Notes under the pieces: generated by a model
The model's input: the letters and a program-made list of their open reading frames with translations, nothing else
Told to the model about the DNA's origin: nothing
Databases searched by the model: none
In this document: positions 24,886 through 32,584 of the stretch, piece after piece
Position numbering within the stretch: the first letter of the stretch is position 1
How the letters are laid out: each line of letters starts with the position of its first letter
DNA from: Herpetosiphonaceae bacterium
GTDB taxonomy: Bacteria > Chloroflexota > Chloroflexia > Chloroflexales > Kallotenuaceae
Assembly (NCBI GenBank): GCA_013821605.1
Contig: JACDGP010000051.1
Coordinates: forward strand, 1 to 36,263
Reading direction: 5' to 3'
DNA: 36,263 nt
Translations under genes and position numbers: made by a program

Positions 24886-25893
24886 GTGGCCGATAGGCAG
24901 GAGCATGCTTTGAACCGACCGGGTAGTGATGTGACGGTTATGACCTACAATCTGTATCTGGGAGCCGACCTTACGCCCGTGTTGCTGGCGGAGAGTTCCA
25001 CAGCATTTCGTAGTGCACTCCGAGCAACCTTGCGGCGAGTTGCAGGAACAAACTTTGCGGCACGTGCGCAAGCCCTGGCCCGGGAGATCGCAGCCGTAGG
25101 ACCCGACATCTTTGGACTGCAGGAGGTGGTCGTGTGGGAGTGCCATGCCGCTGGTGACTTGCCATTCGATCGCTCCGGCGTAAACCTTGATTTCTTAGCC
25201 GTCCTGCTACATACGCTTGAGAGCCTAGGCGCTCATTACAAAGCGGTGGTCGTCGGACCGGGTGTGGCTTTTGGAACGCCGCCTGGTGAGGACGTGATCG
25301 CTGCATTTACTAATCGCAATGTGATCCTGATGCGTGATATGTCTGAAAGCGATACGACTAGCATCAGCGGCTCCCACGCTGGGACGTTTGCCACGAACAT
25401 TGTGGTCCCGAGCCCGCAGCTCGGTGTCGTTACTATCACTCGAGGGTGGGCTTACGCCATGGTCCAGTTGCACGGTGTGCAGTTTTGCTTTGTCACGGTG
25501 CACCTTGAAGATAGCCATGTAGGCGTGCAGGAGGCTCAAGCGGAGGAACTCGTGCAGATTCTCCGAGAAATTGATGGACCGCTCGTGCTCGTTGGCGATT
25601 TCAACGCCGATGCCGGCAGCCATCCGCCAACCTATACGAAGCTTATCGCTGCCGGTTTTCGTGATGGCTGGGAGGCGGCTGCTCCCACCACACCTGGAGC
25701 GACATGCTGTCAAGACGAGGAGTTGCGAAACGCCGTTTCCAAGCTGGGAAGGCGCATCGATTGGATCATGGTGCGCAATGCCATAACTGTCCTTGACGCA
25801 TTCACGGCGGGCAACGAGGAGCATAGTCGCACGTCCGAAGGATTATGGCCATCGGACCATGCGGGCGTCGTTGCACGGCTGCATATTGGGTGA
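24886..25893 (+). CDS. Endonuclease/exonuclease/phosphatase (EEP) family hydrolase
   Basis: The 335-residue protein has EEP superfamily motifs: VMTYNLYLGA (metal-site Asn), IFGLQEVVVW (Glu), CFVTVHLEDS, LVGDFNADAGS, RIDWIMVRN and PSDHAGVVARL with the terminal catalytic His. No signal peptide or membrane helix is apparent. Substrate could be DNA, a phosphodiester lipid or an inositol phosphate; the sequence does not decide it. Start is uncertain: GTG 24886, or TTG 24910 with AGGAG six bases upstream. It is divergent from the lysine operon and convergent with the glycosyltransferase gene. Confidence 0.88.
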   Translation: MADRQEHALNRPGSDVTVMTYNLYLGADLTPVLLAESSTAFRSALRATLRRVAGTNFAARAQALAREIAAVGPDIFGLQEVVVWECHAAGDLPFDRSGVNLDFLAVLLHTLESLGAHYKAVVVGPGVAFGTPPGEDVIAAFTNRNVILMRDMSESDTTSISGSHAGTFATNIVVPSPQLGVVTITRGWAYAMVQLHGVQFCFVTVHLEDSHVGVQEAQAEELVQILREIDGPLVLVGDFNADAGSHPPTYTKLIAAGFRDGWEAAAPTTPGATCCQDEELRNAVSKLGRRIDWIMVRNAITVLDAFTAGNEEHSRTSEGLWPSDHAGVVARLHIG

Positions 25894-25987
25894 TGGAGGA
25901 TTGAGCTCTATTTGGAGCACCAAGCGGTATTTTAACTGCGATGAATGCGCTCAGCGGCACTTGATTTATCACATGCGGATTGAGCCG

Positions 25988-27457
25988 CTAGCCGAAGATC
26001 TCAAAATGGCCGATTTGTGTCAGGCGAACAAGGCCACGGCGAGTCACGACCTGGTCAAAGCCGCTGGGATAGGCACCGGCGTAGACGACAACTATGCCCG
26101 GCGGTGTGCGCTGAAGCTCGGTTTGCAAGCCGCCGCCCAACTCGGGGAAGAGGACCAGCGGATAATCATACACATAGCGCGAGGCCGGCTGTCGTTGGGC
26201 AAGCACATAGATCTCCGGCTCCGATGCCCAGATAAACAGTCGTGTGCTGGGGGCAGAGTGGGCTTGGATATAGGCCGCAACCCGTTCCGCGTCCGCAAAC
26301 AACTGGCCATCATCGCTATACAAGCTCACGCTTTGCTCCGCCGGAGTCTGGCTACCCGCCCGCAGGTTACCCGTTACAAGCGGCACGAGGAGTAGGGCCA
26401 GCAAGGACAGCGGTGCAGTCCAATGGGCAACGCGTTGGAGGTAGCCTGAACCATGTGGCTGCCGGACGAGCCACAGGAGTGTGGGTGCAGCCAGCAGTGC
26501 TAGGCCGGGCAACATGGGATAATAGTAATGGATATACGCGCGTAAGCTGGCCAAGGCAGCGATGGCAAAGGCGAAGGTCCAGCCGACCAGCGCTAGACGT
26601 TGACGAGTTTTCCCATCTATACGTCGCCCAGTAGGAAGTGCCAGTGCCAAGCCGCCGAGTGCAGCCAGCGCCAGAGGTGCAAAGGGTGCTGCCATGTTCG
26701 CAAGTTCAGCGGTGCTCCACTGGCCTTGCGATACGCGGAGGTAGCGGCCATTGTAGGTGATGAGAGCGAATATCATTGCTTGCCAAGCACGTTGCAAGAG
26801 TAAGTAGAATGCGAACGGCAGTATGACGATCACCGCGCCGCCCGTCAGCGCAACTGCTGACACGAGGAGCGGTTGTCGCCGCCAGCCCAGCAACAGCAAG
26901 GGCAATAGCAGCGGTACCGCCGTCGGTTTGATCAGGGCAACGGCGGCCAGAGACACGCCGAGCCAGATTGCCGCTTGCCAGCGACCCGCTTCGATCCAGC
27001 GTAGTAAACACCAGAGTGCTGCTAAGGCCGGTACGACCAGCGCTTGCTCGGTATTCAGCACCAGACCTTGCAGCACAAACGCACTACCTGCCACGGCATA
27101 CAACAATGTGGCCACGGTCGCCGTTGGACGATCCCAAAGCTGACGCCCGATCCAATACACTAGGAGCAGACCCAGCATAAAGTAGGCTGTGCCCCAGGTG
27201 CGGAGTGTCCAGGCACTGGTAGCGCCACCTAGCGGCAGCAGGCGATACAGGAGATAGATCAACGGGGGCTTGTGATCCCAGACATCGCGGTAAGGGACAG
27301 CGCCCTGCCGCCACAAGGTCGCCACCGTGGCATAGGCGCCTTCGTCCCGTTCCAAAGGCACATGCAGGAGTGGCCAGCGCAATAAAAGGGCGATTAGGAC
27401 AGCAGCAAGGAGACTGAGGAGCATGCCACTCCGGCGACGCACTGAGGAGTTATTCAT
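25988..27457 (-). CDS. GT39/ArnT-like membrane glycosyltransferase
   Basis: I place the start at ATG 27457 (MNNSSVRRRSGMLLSLL), since upstream codons overlap the kinase gene end and look non-coding. The 489-residue product begins with a transmembrane helix and then the signature LERDEGAYATVATLWRQGAVPYRDVWDHKPPL, whose Asp-Glu pair is the catalytic acidic motif of PMT/ArnT-type enzymes using polyprenyl-phosphate sugars. About ten further hydrophobic helices follow, then a soluble C-terminal domain of about 130 residues. Acceptor (lipid, protein or glycan) is unknown. It lies 34 bp after a Ser/Thr kinase gene on the same strand. Confidence 0.87.
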   Translation of the reverse strand: MNNSSVRRRSGMLLSLLAAVLIALLLRWPLLHVPLERDEGAYATVATLWRQGAVPYRDVWDHKPPLIYLLYRLLPLGGATSAWTLRTWGTAYFMLGLLLVYWIGRQLWDRPTATVATLLYAVAGSAFVLQGLVLNTEQALVVPALAALWCLLRWIEAGRWQAAIWLGVSLAAVALIKPTAVPLLLPLLLLGWRRQPLLVSAVALTGGAVIVILPFAFYLLLQRAWQAMIFALITYNGRYLRVSQGQWSTAELANMAAPFAPLALAALGGLALALPTGRRIDGKTRQRLALVGWTFAFAIAALASLRAYIHYYYPMLPGLALLAAPTLLWLVRQPHGSGYLQRVAHWTAPLSLLALLLVPLVTGNLRAGSQTPAEQSVSLYSDDGQLFADAERVAAYIQAHSAPSTRLFIWASEPEIYVLAQRQPASRYVYDYPLVLFPELGGGLQTELQRTPPGIVVVYAGAYPSGFDQVVTRRGLVRLTQIGHFEIFG

Positions 27458-27491
27458 CCCGCTGAAGCTTGTTTCTGAACATCGGGCGTGG

Positions 27492-28832
27492 CTACTTTTT
27501 GCCCTTGCCTCTGCCCGGTCGTAGGAAGGGCAGTCGTCTGGCCGGAGGCAATGGGGGCTGAGCGACTGGCCCACCAGCTTGTGGGGCCACCGGTGGCTGA
27601 GCGACCGGCGGAGCATCTTGCTGAGGCGGCGGTGAAGGCGCGACCGGCACCTGAAGGCCGAGCATCTGAGGCGGGGTGGCGATCGCTGTTGCCGTTTGGT
27701 TAGTGAGATCGGGCACGACTACGAAGTTTGCGGTAGCTACTGGCGACGCAACCGGCATAATTTGTGACTGTGGGCTTGGGGTGATGCGCTGAAGAGCTCG
27801 CGCGCGGCGTCCAAGCGTAAGCACCACAAGGCAGAGGAGCAAAAGTAGCAGCAAGAGCGGTAGCCAGCAAGAGCGACGGCGAGGCAGTGCCGGTGACCCT
27901 CCAGTGGCTGCGGTAGGCAGTGGAAAGGCAGCAGGCAGCGCCGCGCTAGGGACAGCAGGCTCGCCGGACGGGGCAGGCTGACGGGGTGGGGCTACCACGA
28001 GTGTCGGCTGCCCTTGTTGCTCCAACATCCGTCCATTAGCCGCTCTGACGACCTGCAGGTCATGCTGCAGGGCTGCCGCCGAGGGATAACGCTCCGCCGG
28101 GACTTTCGCCATCAGTCGCGCGATGATCCGATCCAGCGGGGGTGCTTTGGGCTCAGCAATGCCAAGTGGTGGCACCGGCGTACTACGCTGAGCGGCGAGG
28201 ATCGCTTGCAACTCCGGCCCGTCGAAGGGCAACCGTCCAGTCAGCAGCTGATACAACACGGCGCCAAGCGCATAAAGATCTGAGGCGGCGGTAGGGGGAC
28301 CCCCGTCGAGTCGTTCGGGTGCCAGGTATTGCGGCGTAGCGATCAGCGTCGTGGTATGGGTTCCTTCGACGCGCGCGATACCGAAGTCGAGCAGCACGGC
28401 CTCGCCGTTAGGTCGCAGCCAGATGTTTTGGGGCTTGACGTCACAATGGATATAGCCATGTTCGTGGAGTGCCCCCAGCGCGTCCGCGATGTTGGCGACG
28501 ACATCAATAGACTGGTCCACGGGCAATGGGAGCGCCTGGTCTAGCGAACGTCCTTGCAGCAACTCCTGCACCAGAAACGGTCCCTCTGGCGCATCACCGG
28601 CATCGTAGGTACGCACGATATGGGGATGAACGACCTGCGCTGCGATCTGACCCTCGTTCAAGAAGCGCTGGTGCTCCTGAGGTTGAGCGGCCAGATCAGG
28701 ACGTAGTAGCTTGATCGCGACATCACGGCCCAAGCGCTCGTCACGCGCCGCATAGACGGTACCCATGCCACCCGTGCCAACCATGTCTTGGATACGGTAA
28801 CGTCCGGCCAGCAGTGTTTCCGGCTGCAACAT
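27492..28832 (-). CDS. Transmembrane Ser/Thr protein kinase with one PASTA-like segment
   Basis: A 446-residue PknB-type kinase. The kinase domain (about 10-270) has the glycine loop VGTGGMGTVYAAR, Lys K41 in VAIKLLRP, catalytic loop IHCDVKPQN (D131; HCD instead of the usual HRD), and DFGIARV at 149. A Pro/Ala-rich linker leads to a transmembrane helix (WLPLLLLLLLLCLVVLTLG, about 325-345). The outer part contains VVPDLTNQTATAIATPPQML, which resembles a single PASTA repeat, and then a Pro/Gln-rich tail ending in basic residues. HCD is found in kinases lacking the Arg that contacts the activation-loop phosphate, implying that activation-loop phosphorylation may not be needed. Substrates are unknown. 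Confidence 0.92.
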   Translation of the reverse strand: MLQPETLLAGRYRIQDMVGTGGMGTVYAARDERLGRDVAIKLLRPDLAAQPQEHQRFLNEGQIAAQVVHPHIVRTYDAGDAPEGPFLVQELLQGRSLDQALPLPVDQSIDVVANIADALGALHEHGYIHCDVKPQNIWLRPNGEAVLLDFGIARVEGTHTTTLIATPQYLAPERLDGGPPTAASDLYALGAVLYQLLTGRLPFDGPELQAILAAQRSTPVPPLGIAEPKAPPLDRIIARLMAKVPAERYPSAAALQHDLQVVRAANGRMLEQQGQPTLVVAPPRQPAPSGEPAVPSAALPAAFPLPTAATGGSPALPRRRSCWLPLLLLLLLLCLVVLTLGRRARALQRITPSPQSQIMPVASPVATANFVVVPDLTNQTATAIATPPQMLGLQVPVAPSPPPQQDAPPVAQPPVAPQAGGPVAQPPLPPARRLPFLRPGRGKGKK

Positions 28833-28842
28833 CGTGCCTGTC

Positions 28843-29058
28843 CTATAGCCCTAACAAGTCTTTGAATTGTTTATCATATTGGTCGCTTTGTCCTTGCGCC
28901 CAGACACGGACTTCGGGATCGCTGGGCTTGCGCAGGAGCAGTTCGCGCTCCGTAAAGACCAATTCGACCAGTTCCGCTTCGGCTAGGCCGATCGCTTTAA
29001 GCCAGCCTTGTACAACCAGCGGTAAGTTTTCACGCTCAATGATCAATGATTTCGCCAT
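28843..29058 (-). CDS. Small 71-aa protein, possibly AbrB-like
   Basis: The frame starts inside the last codons of lysS (23-base overlap) and ends 10 bases before the kinase start, so it is placed as a linked gene. The sequence [20 protein letters not shown], then [18 protein letters not shown], has a short strand-helix-strand look reminiscent of AbrB/MazE swapped-hairpin domains. The similarity is weak and I do not claim DNA binding. No toxin partner is seen. Confidence 0.55.
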   Translation of the reverse strand: MAKSLIIERENLPLVVQGWLKAIGLAEAELVELVFTERELLLRKPSDPEVRVWAQGQSDQYDKQFKDLLGL

Positions 29059-30559
29059 CAGTTTGCTCTACCTCCGTAGCTTCACTCTGTGTGTCACTAA
29101 GACGCCGCAGATGGGGGAAAAGTATCACTTCACGAATTGTACTTTGATTGGTTAAGAGCATGACGACGCGATCTATGCCGATTCCCAGGCCACCGGTCGG
29201 TGGCAGGCCAGTCATTAACGCCTGCAAATAATCGACATCCATCTGCATCGCGTCGTCATCGCCAGCCGCATAGTCACGCCCTTGTTCCAAGAAGCGCTGC
29301 TCCTGATCGAGTGGGTCGTTGAGCTCCGAGAAGGCATTACCAAGCTCCGAGCCGAGCACGAAGATCTCGAAACGCTCGACATAGTCGGGATCGCTAGCAA
29401 TGCGCTTGGCCAAAGGCGATAAGGGCTGCGGATAATCGATAATGAAGGTCGGCTGCTGTAGGCGGGGCTGCACATATTCGCTGAATAGCTCATCGACCAG
29501 CTTCGCCCACGTCGGCTTGGTGTCGACGTGCAGATGTCGTGCTCGGATCTCGCTCGTTAGTTGCTCAAGTGTCGCAGCCATCTTGATGTCGATGCCGGTA
29601 GATTCATCAATCGCATCGCGCATGGTAATGCGAGGCCACGGAGCATCAAGCTTTACGACCTCGCCAGCATATTCGATGGTCGTCGTCCCCAAGACCTGGC
29701 GGGCAACATAGGTGATCATCTCCTCGGTCAGGCGCATCATATCGTGGTAGTCGGCAAAGGCCTGGTAGCACTCCATCATGGTGAATTCGGTGTTATGGGA
29801 GCGATCAACGCCTTCGTTGCGAAAGTCCTTGCCGATTTCGTAGACGCGCTCGAAGCCACCGACGATCAAGCGCTTCAAATAGAGCTCGGAGGCAATGCGC
29901 AAATACAAATCTTGGTGCAACTGGTTATGATGTGTCAGGAAGGGTCGCGCTGCGGCACCGCCATAGACCGGATGCAACATCGGCGTTTCGACCTCAACGA
30001 AGCCCTGGCCATCAAGATAATCGCGGAAGGCTTTGACGATTTGGGCACGCAGCCGGAAACGTTCACGCACGTCGTCGTTGACCAGCAGATCGACATAGCG
30101 CCGGCGGAGGCGAGCCTCGGTATCCTGTAAGCCAGCATGCTTGTCGGGCAATGGGGTCAGCGCCTTGGCGGCCATCTGCCAGTGTTGCACGAAGAGGGTT
30201 GCCTCGCCAGTCTTGGTATGAAAGGGATAGCCCTCGACTGCAATGATATCGCCTAAATCAGTCGTATCGACAAAGAGCTTGTAGGCCGCGGGGCCGACAT
30301 CTTTTTTTGACAGGAAAAGCTGTATGCGCCCGGTTTCATCGACAAGCTGCGCGAAGGTGGAACCGCCAGTTGGACGACGCAGCATCAGACGGCCCACGAT
30401 TTCGACCGTGGTGTGCTCAGCTTCCAGGGTCGAAAATCGGTCACGTAAAGCAGCGATGGTATGGCTCCGCTTGACACGTGGGGGGAAAGGGTCATGACCT
30501 ACTGCCCGCAGTTGTTCGAGCTTTTGGGCGCGCGCTTGTTGTAAATCGTTGAGTTCCAT
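29036..30559 (-). CDS. lysS: Lysyl-tRNA synthetase, class II
   Basis: A 507-residue class II enzyme charging tRNA-Lys. The N-terminal OB-fold domain includes [21 protein letters not shown]. The catalytic domain has motif 1 ([17 protein letters not shown]), motif 2 ([20 protein letters not shown]), and motif 3 ([20 protein letters not shown]). AGGAG precedes ATG 30559. It is not in the lysine operon, but its product is the sensor in the proposed attenuator because charging level sets ribosome stalling. The deoR-type gene lies 51 bp upstream on the same strand. Confidence 0.97.
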   Translation of the reverse strand: MELNDLQQARAQKLEQLRAVGHDPFPPRVKRSHTIAALRDRFSTLEAEHTTVEIVGRLMLRRPTGGSTFAQLVDETGRIQLFLSKKDVGPAAYKLFVDTTDLGDIIAVEGYPFHTKTGEATLFVQHWQMAAKALTPLPDKHAGLQDTEARLRRRYVDLLVNDDVRERFRLRAQIVKAFRDYLDGQGFVEVETPMLHPVYGGAAARPFLTHHNQLHQDLYLRIASELYLKRLIVGGFERVYEIGKDFRNEGVDRSHNTEFTMMECYQAFADYHDMMRLTEEMITYVARQVLGTTTIEYAGEVVKLDAPWPRITMRDAIDESTGIDIKMAATLEQLTSEIRARHLHVDTKPTWAKLVDELFSEYVQPRLQQPTFIIDYPQPLSPLAKRIASDPDYVERFEIFVLGSELGNAFSELNDPLDQEQRFLEQGRDYAAGDDDAMQMDVDYLQALMTGLPPTGGLGIGIDRVVMLLTNQSTIREVILFPHLRRLSDTQSEATEVEQTDGEIIDH

Positions 30560-30610
30560 CCGGGCTCCTGCATCACCTGTTATTATGCCATACTTGCCGG
30601 TAGTGGACTT

Positions 30611-31393
30611 TTAGGCTCGAACAACTGTGAGGCCGAGCGCACGATACGGAGCCAGCGTTTCTTCGGACACGCTTGCCTCGGTCACGAGGTGGGTCAAAGC
30701 AGCGGCCGGTGCTACCACAAAGGGCGCCACCGTTCCCAGCTTCGCAGCGGGAGTGGGAACGACGACATCGGCGGACACCTCGATCATGACGCGCTTGACG
30801 GCTGCCTCCTCATAGTCAAGCACACTCAGACCTACTTCGGGGTCAAGCGCGAGCACCCCAATGACGCACAGGTCGGCGCGTAGCTCGCGTAGTCCAGCGA
30901 TGGTTGCTGCACCAACGTTCACGAGTGGGTACCTATACAATCGACCGCCGATGGTGATGACCTCGATGTTGGTGTGTTCTGCCAAGGCGACCGCAACAGG
31001 AGGACTGGTTGTGACGACGGTAGCCGCGAGATCGCGTGGGAGGTAGCGGGCAACTGCCAATGTTGTCGTACCACCGTCCAAAATGATGACTTGACCCGGA
31101 CGGATGAGTGCGGCAGTGGCTCTCGCAACGGCTTCCTTGGCGGCCACGCCCTCCCCTTGTCGTGCCACGTAGTCCGTATTCACGGGTGGTGTCCGGAGTG
31201 CGCCGCTGTAGACGCGGCGGAGTAGACCCCGTGCGGCCAATGCGTCTAGGTCGCGGCGGATCGTGTCATCCGAGACGTGGAGGGCGCGGCTCAGGTCCGC
31301 AGCAAGCACTTTGCCGGTACGTTGCAACTCGTCCAGGATGCGCTCACGCCGCTCTTCTGTCAGCAGTGCGCGTTTCTCATCGTCTTCTTTCAT
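30611..31393 (-). CDS. DeoR/GlpR family transcriptional regulator
   Basis: A 260-residue regulator with an N-terminal winged helix-turn-helix (RRERILDELQRTGKVLAADL, then HVSDDTIRRDLDALAARGLL) and a DeoR-type sugar-phosphate-isomerase-like effector domain (VIILDGGTTTLAVARYL, TIGGRLYRYPLVNVG). Members usually repress sugar catabolism genes and are released by a phosphorylated sugar. No sugar operon is next to it, so its target is not evident. It is divergent from the DUF4406 gene. Confidence 0.92.
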   Translation of the reverse strand: MKEDDEKRALLTEERRERILDELQRTGKVLAADLSRALHVSDDTIRRDLDALAARGLLRRVYSGALRTPPVNTDYVARQGEGVAAKEAVARATAALIRPGQVIILDGGTTTLAVARYLPRDLAATVVTTSPPVAVALAEHTNIEVITIGGRLYRYPLVNVGAATIAGLRELRADLCVIGVLALDPEVGLSVLDYEEAAVKRVMIEVSADVVVPTPAAKLGTVAPFVVAPAAALTHLVTEASVSEETLAPYRALGLTVVRA

Positions 31394-31403
31394 AAATTAC
31401 CCC

Positions 31404-31432
31404 TTGACTTTGCGTTTCTATGCGGTTATCAT
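31404..31432 (+). promoter_or_regulatory. Promoter of the DUF4406 gene in the deoR divergent region
   Basis: TTGACT (31404-31409), a 17-bp spacer and TATCAT (31427-31432) fit a sigma-70 promoter. Just after it, CGGTA and TACCG arms (31433-31453) form a short inverted repeat that might be an operator for the adjacent DeoR protein. Confidence 0.55.
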
Positions 31433-31495
31433 CGGTAATGTACTACAATACCGGTGCCAGCACAACGATCACCGGGCTTAGGAGAGAATGGAGCT

Positions 31496-31873
31496 ATGAC
31501 CGAAGCAACTTCTTCGCTGATGATTCTGGTCGCCGGTCCGTACCGCTCAGGCACAAACGACGACCCCGGTTTGATCGAGGCTAATTTACGGGCTATGCAT
31601 GCGGCTGCTTTGCGCCTGTTCCGGGCCGTCCATCTCCCGGTGACTGGCGAAGATTTGGCATTGCCACTGGTGGAGATCGCGGGTTCGCGCCAGATTGGCG
31701 ACGCCGCCTGGGATGAGATCATGCATCCGATTGGTGGCCTCCTGGCTGAGCGCTGTGACGCGACACTACGGATTGGTGGTCCTTCGAAAGGCGCGGACCA
31801 GATGGTCGAACTGGCCCGCCAGCATGGAAAACTCGTCTTCGACCGGATCGATGATGTGCCGGGGGTACGGTAG
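31496..31873 (+). CDS. DUF4406 / nucleoside 2-deoxyribosyltransferase-like protein
   Basis: Start at ATG 31496 gives 125 residues. The start LMILVAGPYRSGTNDDPGLI has the beta-strand followed by a glycine-loop (AGPYRSGT) of the nucleoside deoxyribosyltransferase-like fold. ATLRIGGPSKGADQMVELAR near residue 100 is the second conserved block of DUF4406 proteins. Many are found next to Nudix hydrolases, and here a nudK fragment begins two bases after the stop, which supports a nucleotide-related role. No catalytic activity is asserted. Confidence 0.8.
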   Translation: MTEATSSLMILVAGPYRSGTNDDPGLIEANLRAMHAAALRLFRAVHLPVTGEDLALPLVEIAGSRQIGDAAWDEIMHPIGGLLAERCDATLRIGGPSKGADQMVELARQHGKLVFDRIDDVPGVR

Positions 31874-31875
31874 CC

Positions 31876-32112
31876 ATGGACAAGTGCATCGAGATTAAGA
31901 AGGTGCAACTCCTTGCCGACGATTGGGGCGTGCTCAAGAAGACCACCTTTGCGTACCGACGGCGAGACGGTCAGTGGGAAACCCAGAGCCGCGAGACGTA
32001 CGACCGAGGCAACGGAGCGACAATCCTGCTTTATAACCGGGAGTGCAAGACGATCATGTTGCTCCAGTATGCGAAGCTGCACTGTCTGGTTGATGGGCCA
32101 CCATCTGGATAA
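31876..32112 (+). pseudogene. nudK: Truncated NudK-like Nudix hydrolase (N-terminal fragment)
   Basis: The first about 60 residues match the NudK (GDP-mannose pyrophosphatase) N-terminus: EIKKVQLLADDWGVLKK, then QSRETYDRGNGATILLYN. After TIMLLQ the similarity stops and the frame runs out in LHCLVDGPPSG at 32112, before any Nudix box (GX5EX7REUXEEXGU). Full NudK is about 190 residues. The 3' part of the gene has been replaced by the tail of the convergent GNAT gene, so this is very probably a deletion remnant with no hydrolase activity. Confidence 0.82.
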
Positions 32113-32584
32113 AGCGCTGTGGGGCAGGACCTGAAGATAAAAAGCGATAGGTCGTGCGAAAGCCGGCGCGTTCATAGACCCGGATCGCACGGGTGTTGAA
32201 GGCAGCAACGGTCATGCGGAAGTGCGGTGGTGCCCACTGCTGCTGAGCAAACGCGAGGGTGGCTTGGACGACCATCAGGCCCAGGCCTTTGCCCGTTAGC
32301 TCCGGCTGGAGGCCAAGTCCTATATCCAAGGTCGCTCGGTCGGTATAATCGCCACCGGGTACCTGGGCATTGGCACCAAAGGAACAGAAGCCGACTAACT
32401 GCGTATTAGCGTCCCGGATGGCATAGAAGCGATTCGCCAGGTTCATGAGGTAGCTCAGGACAGCTTCCGCATCGGTGGAGGTCGCACTATATTGCTCGTA
32501 GGGTGGCGGATAGTGCCATTTGAGCATAGAGCGGGAAGTTGCTTCATCCATGGGGGCAAAGTTCAATGGCAGAGTGGTCTTCAC
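32054..32584 (-). CDS. GNAT family N-acetyltransferase
   Basis: A 176-residue GNAT protein. The acetyl-CoA site is in LGLQPELTGKGLGLMVVQAT (QxxGxG/A-like), followed by RMTVAAFNTRAIRVYERAGF, the typical N-x-R-A-x-x-x-Y motif. The middle segment FYAIRDANTQLVGFCSFG is beta strands 2-3. Its last dozen codons overlap the nudK fragment on the other strand, so its natural C-terminus may have been altered by the same rearrangement. Its start overlaps the mutS end by four bases. Substrate is unknown. Confidence 0.9.
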   Translation of the reverse strand: MKTTLPLNFAPMDEATSRSMLKWHYPPPYEQYSATSTDAEAVLSYLMNLANRFYAIRDANTQLVGFCSFGANAQVPGGDYTDRATLDIGLGLQPELTGKGLGLMVVQATLAFAQQQWAPPHFRMTVAAFNTRAIRVYERAGFRTTYRFLSSGPAPQRFIQMVAHQPDSAASHTGAT

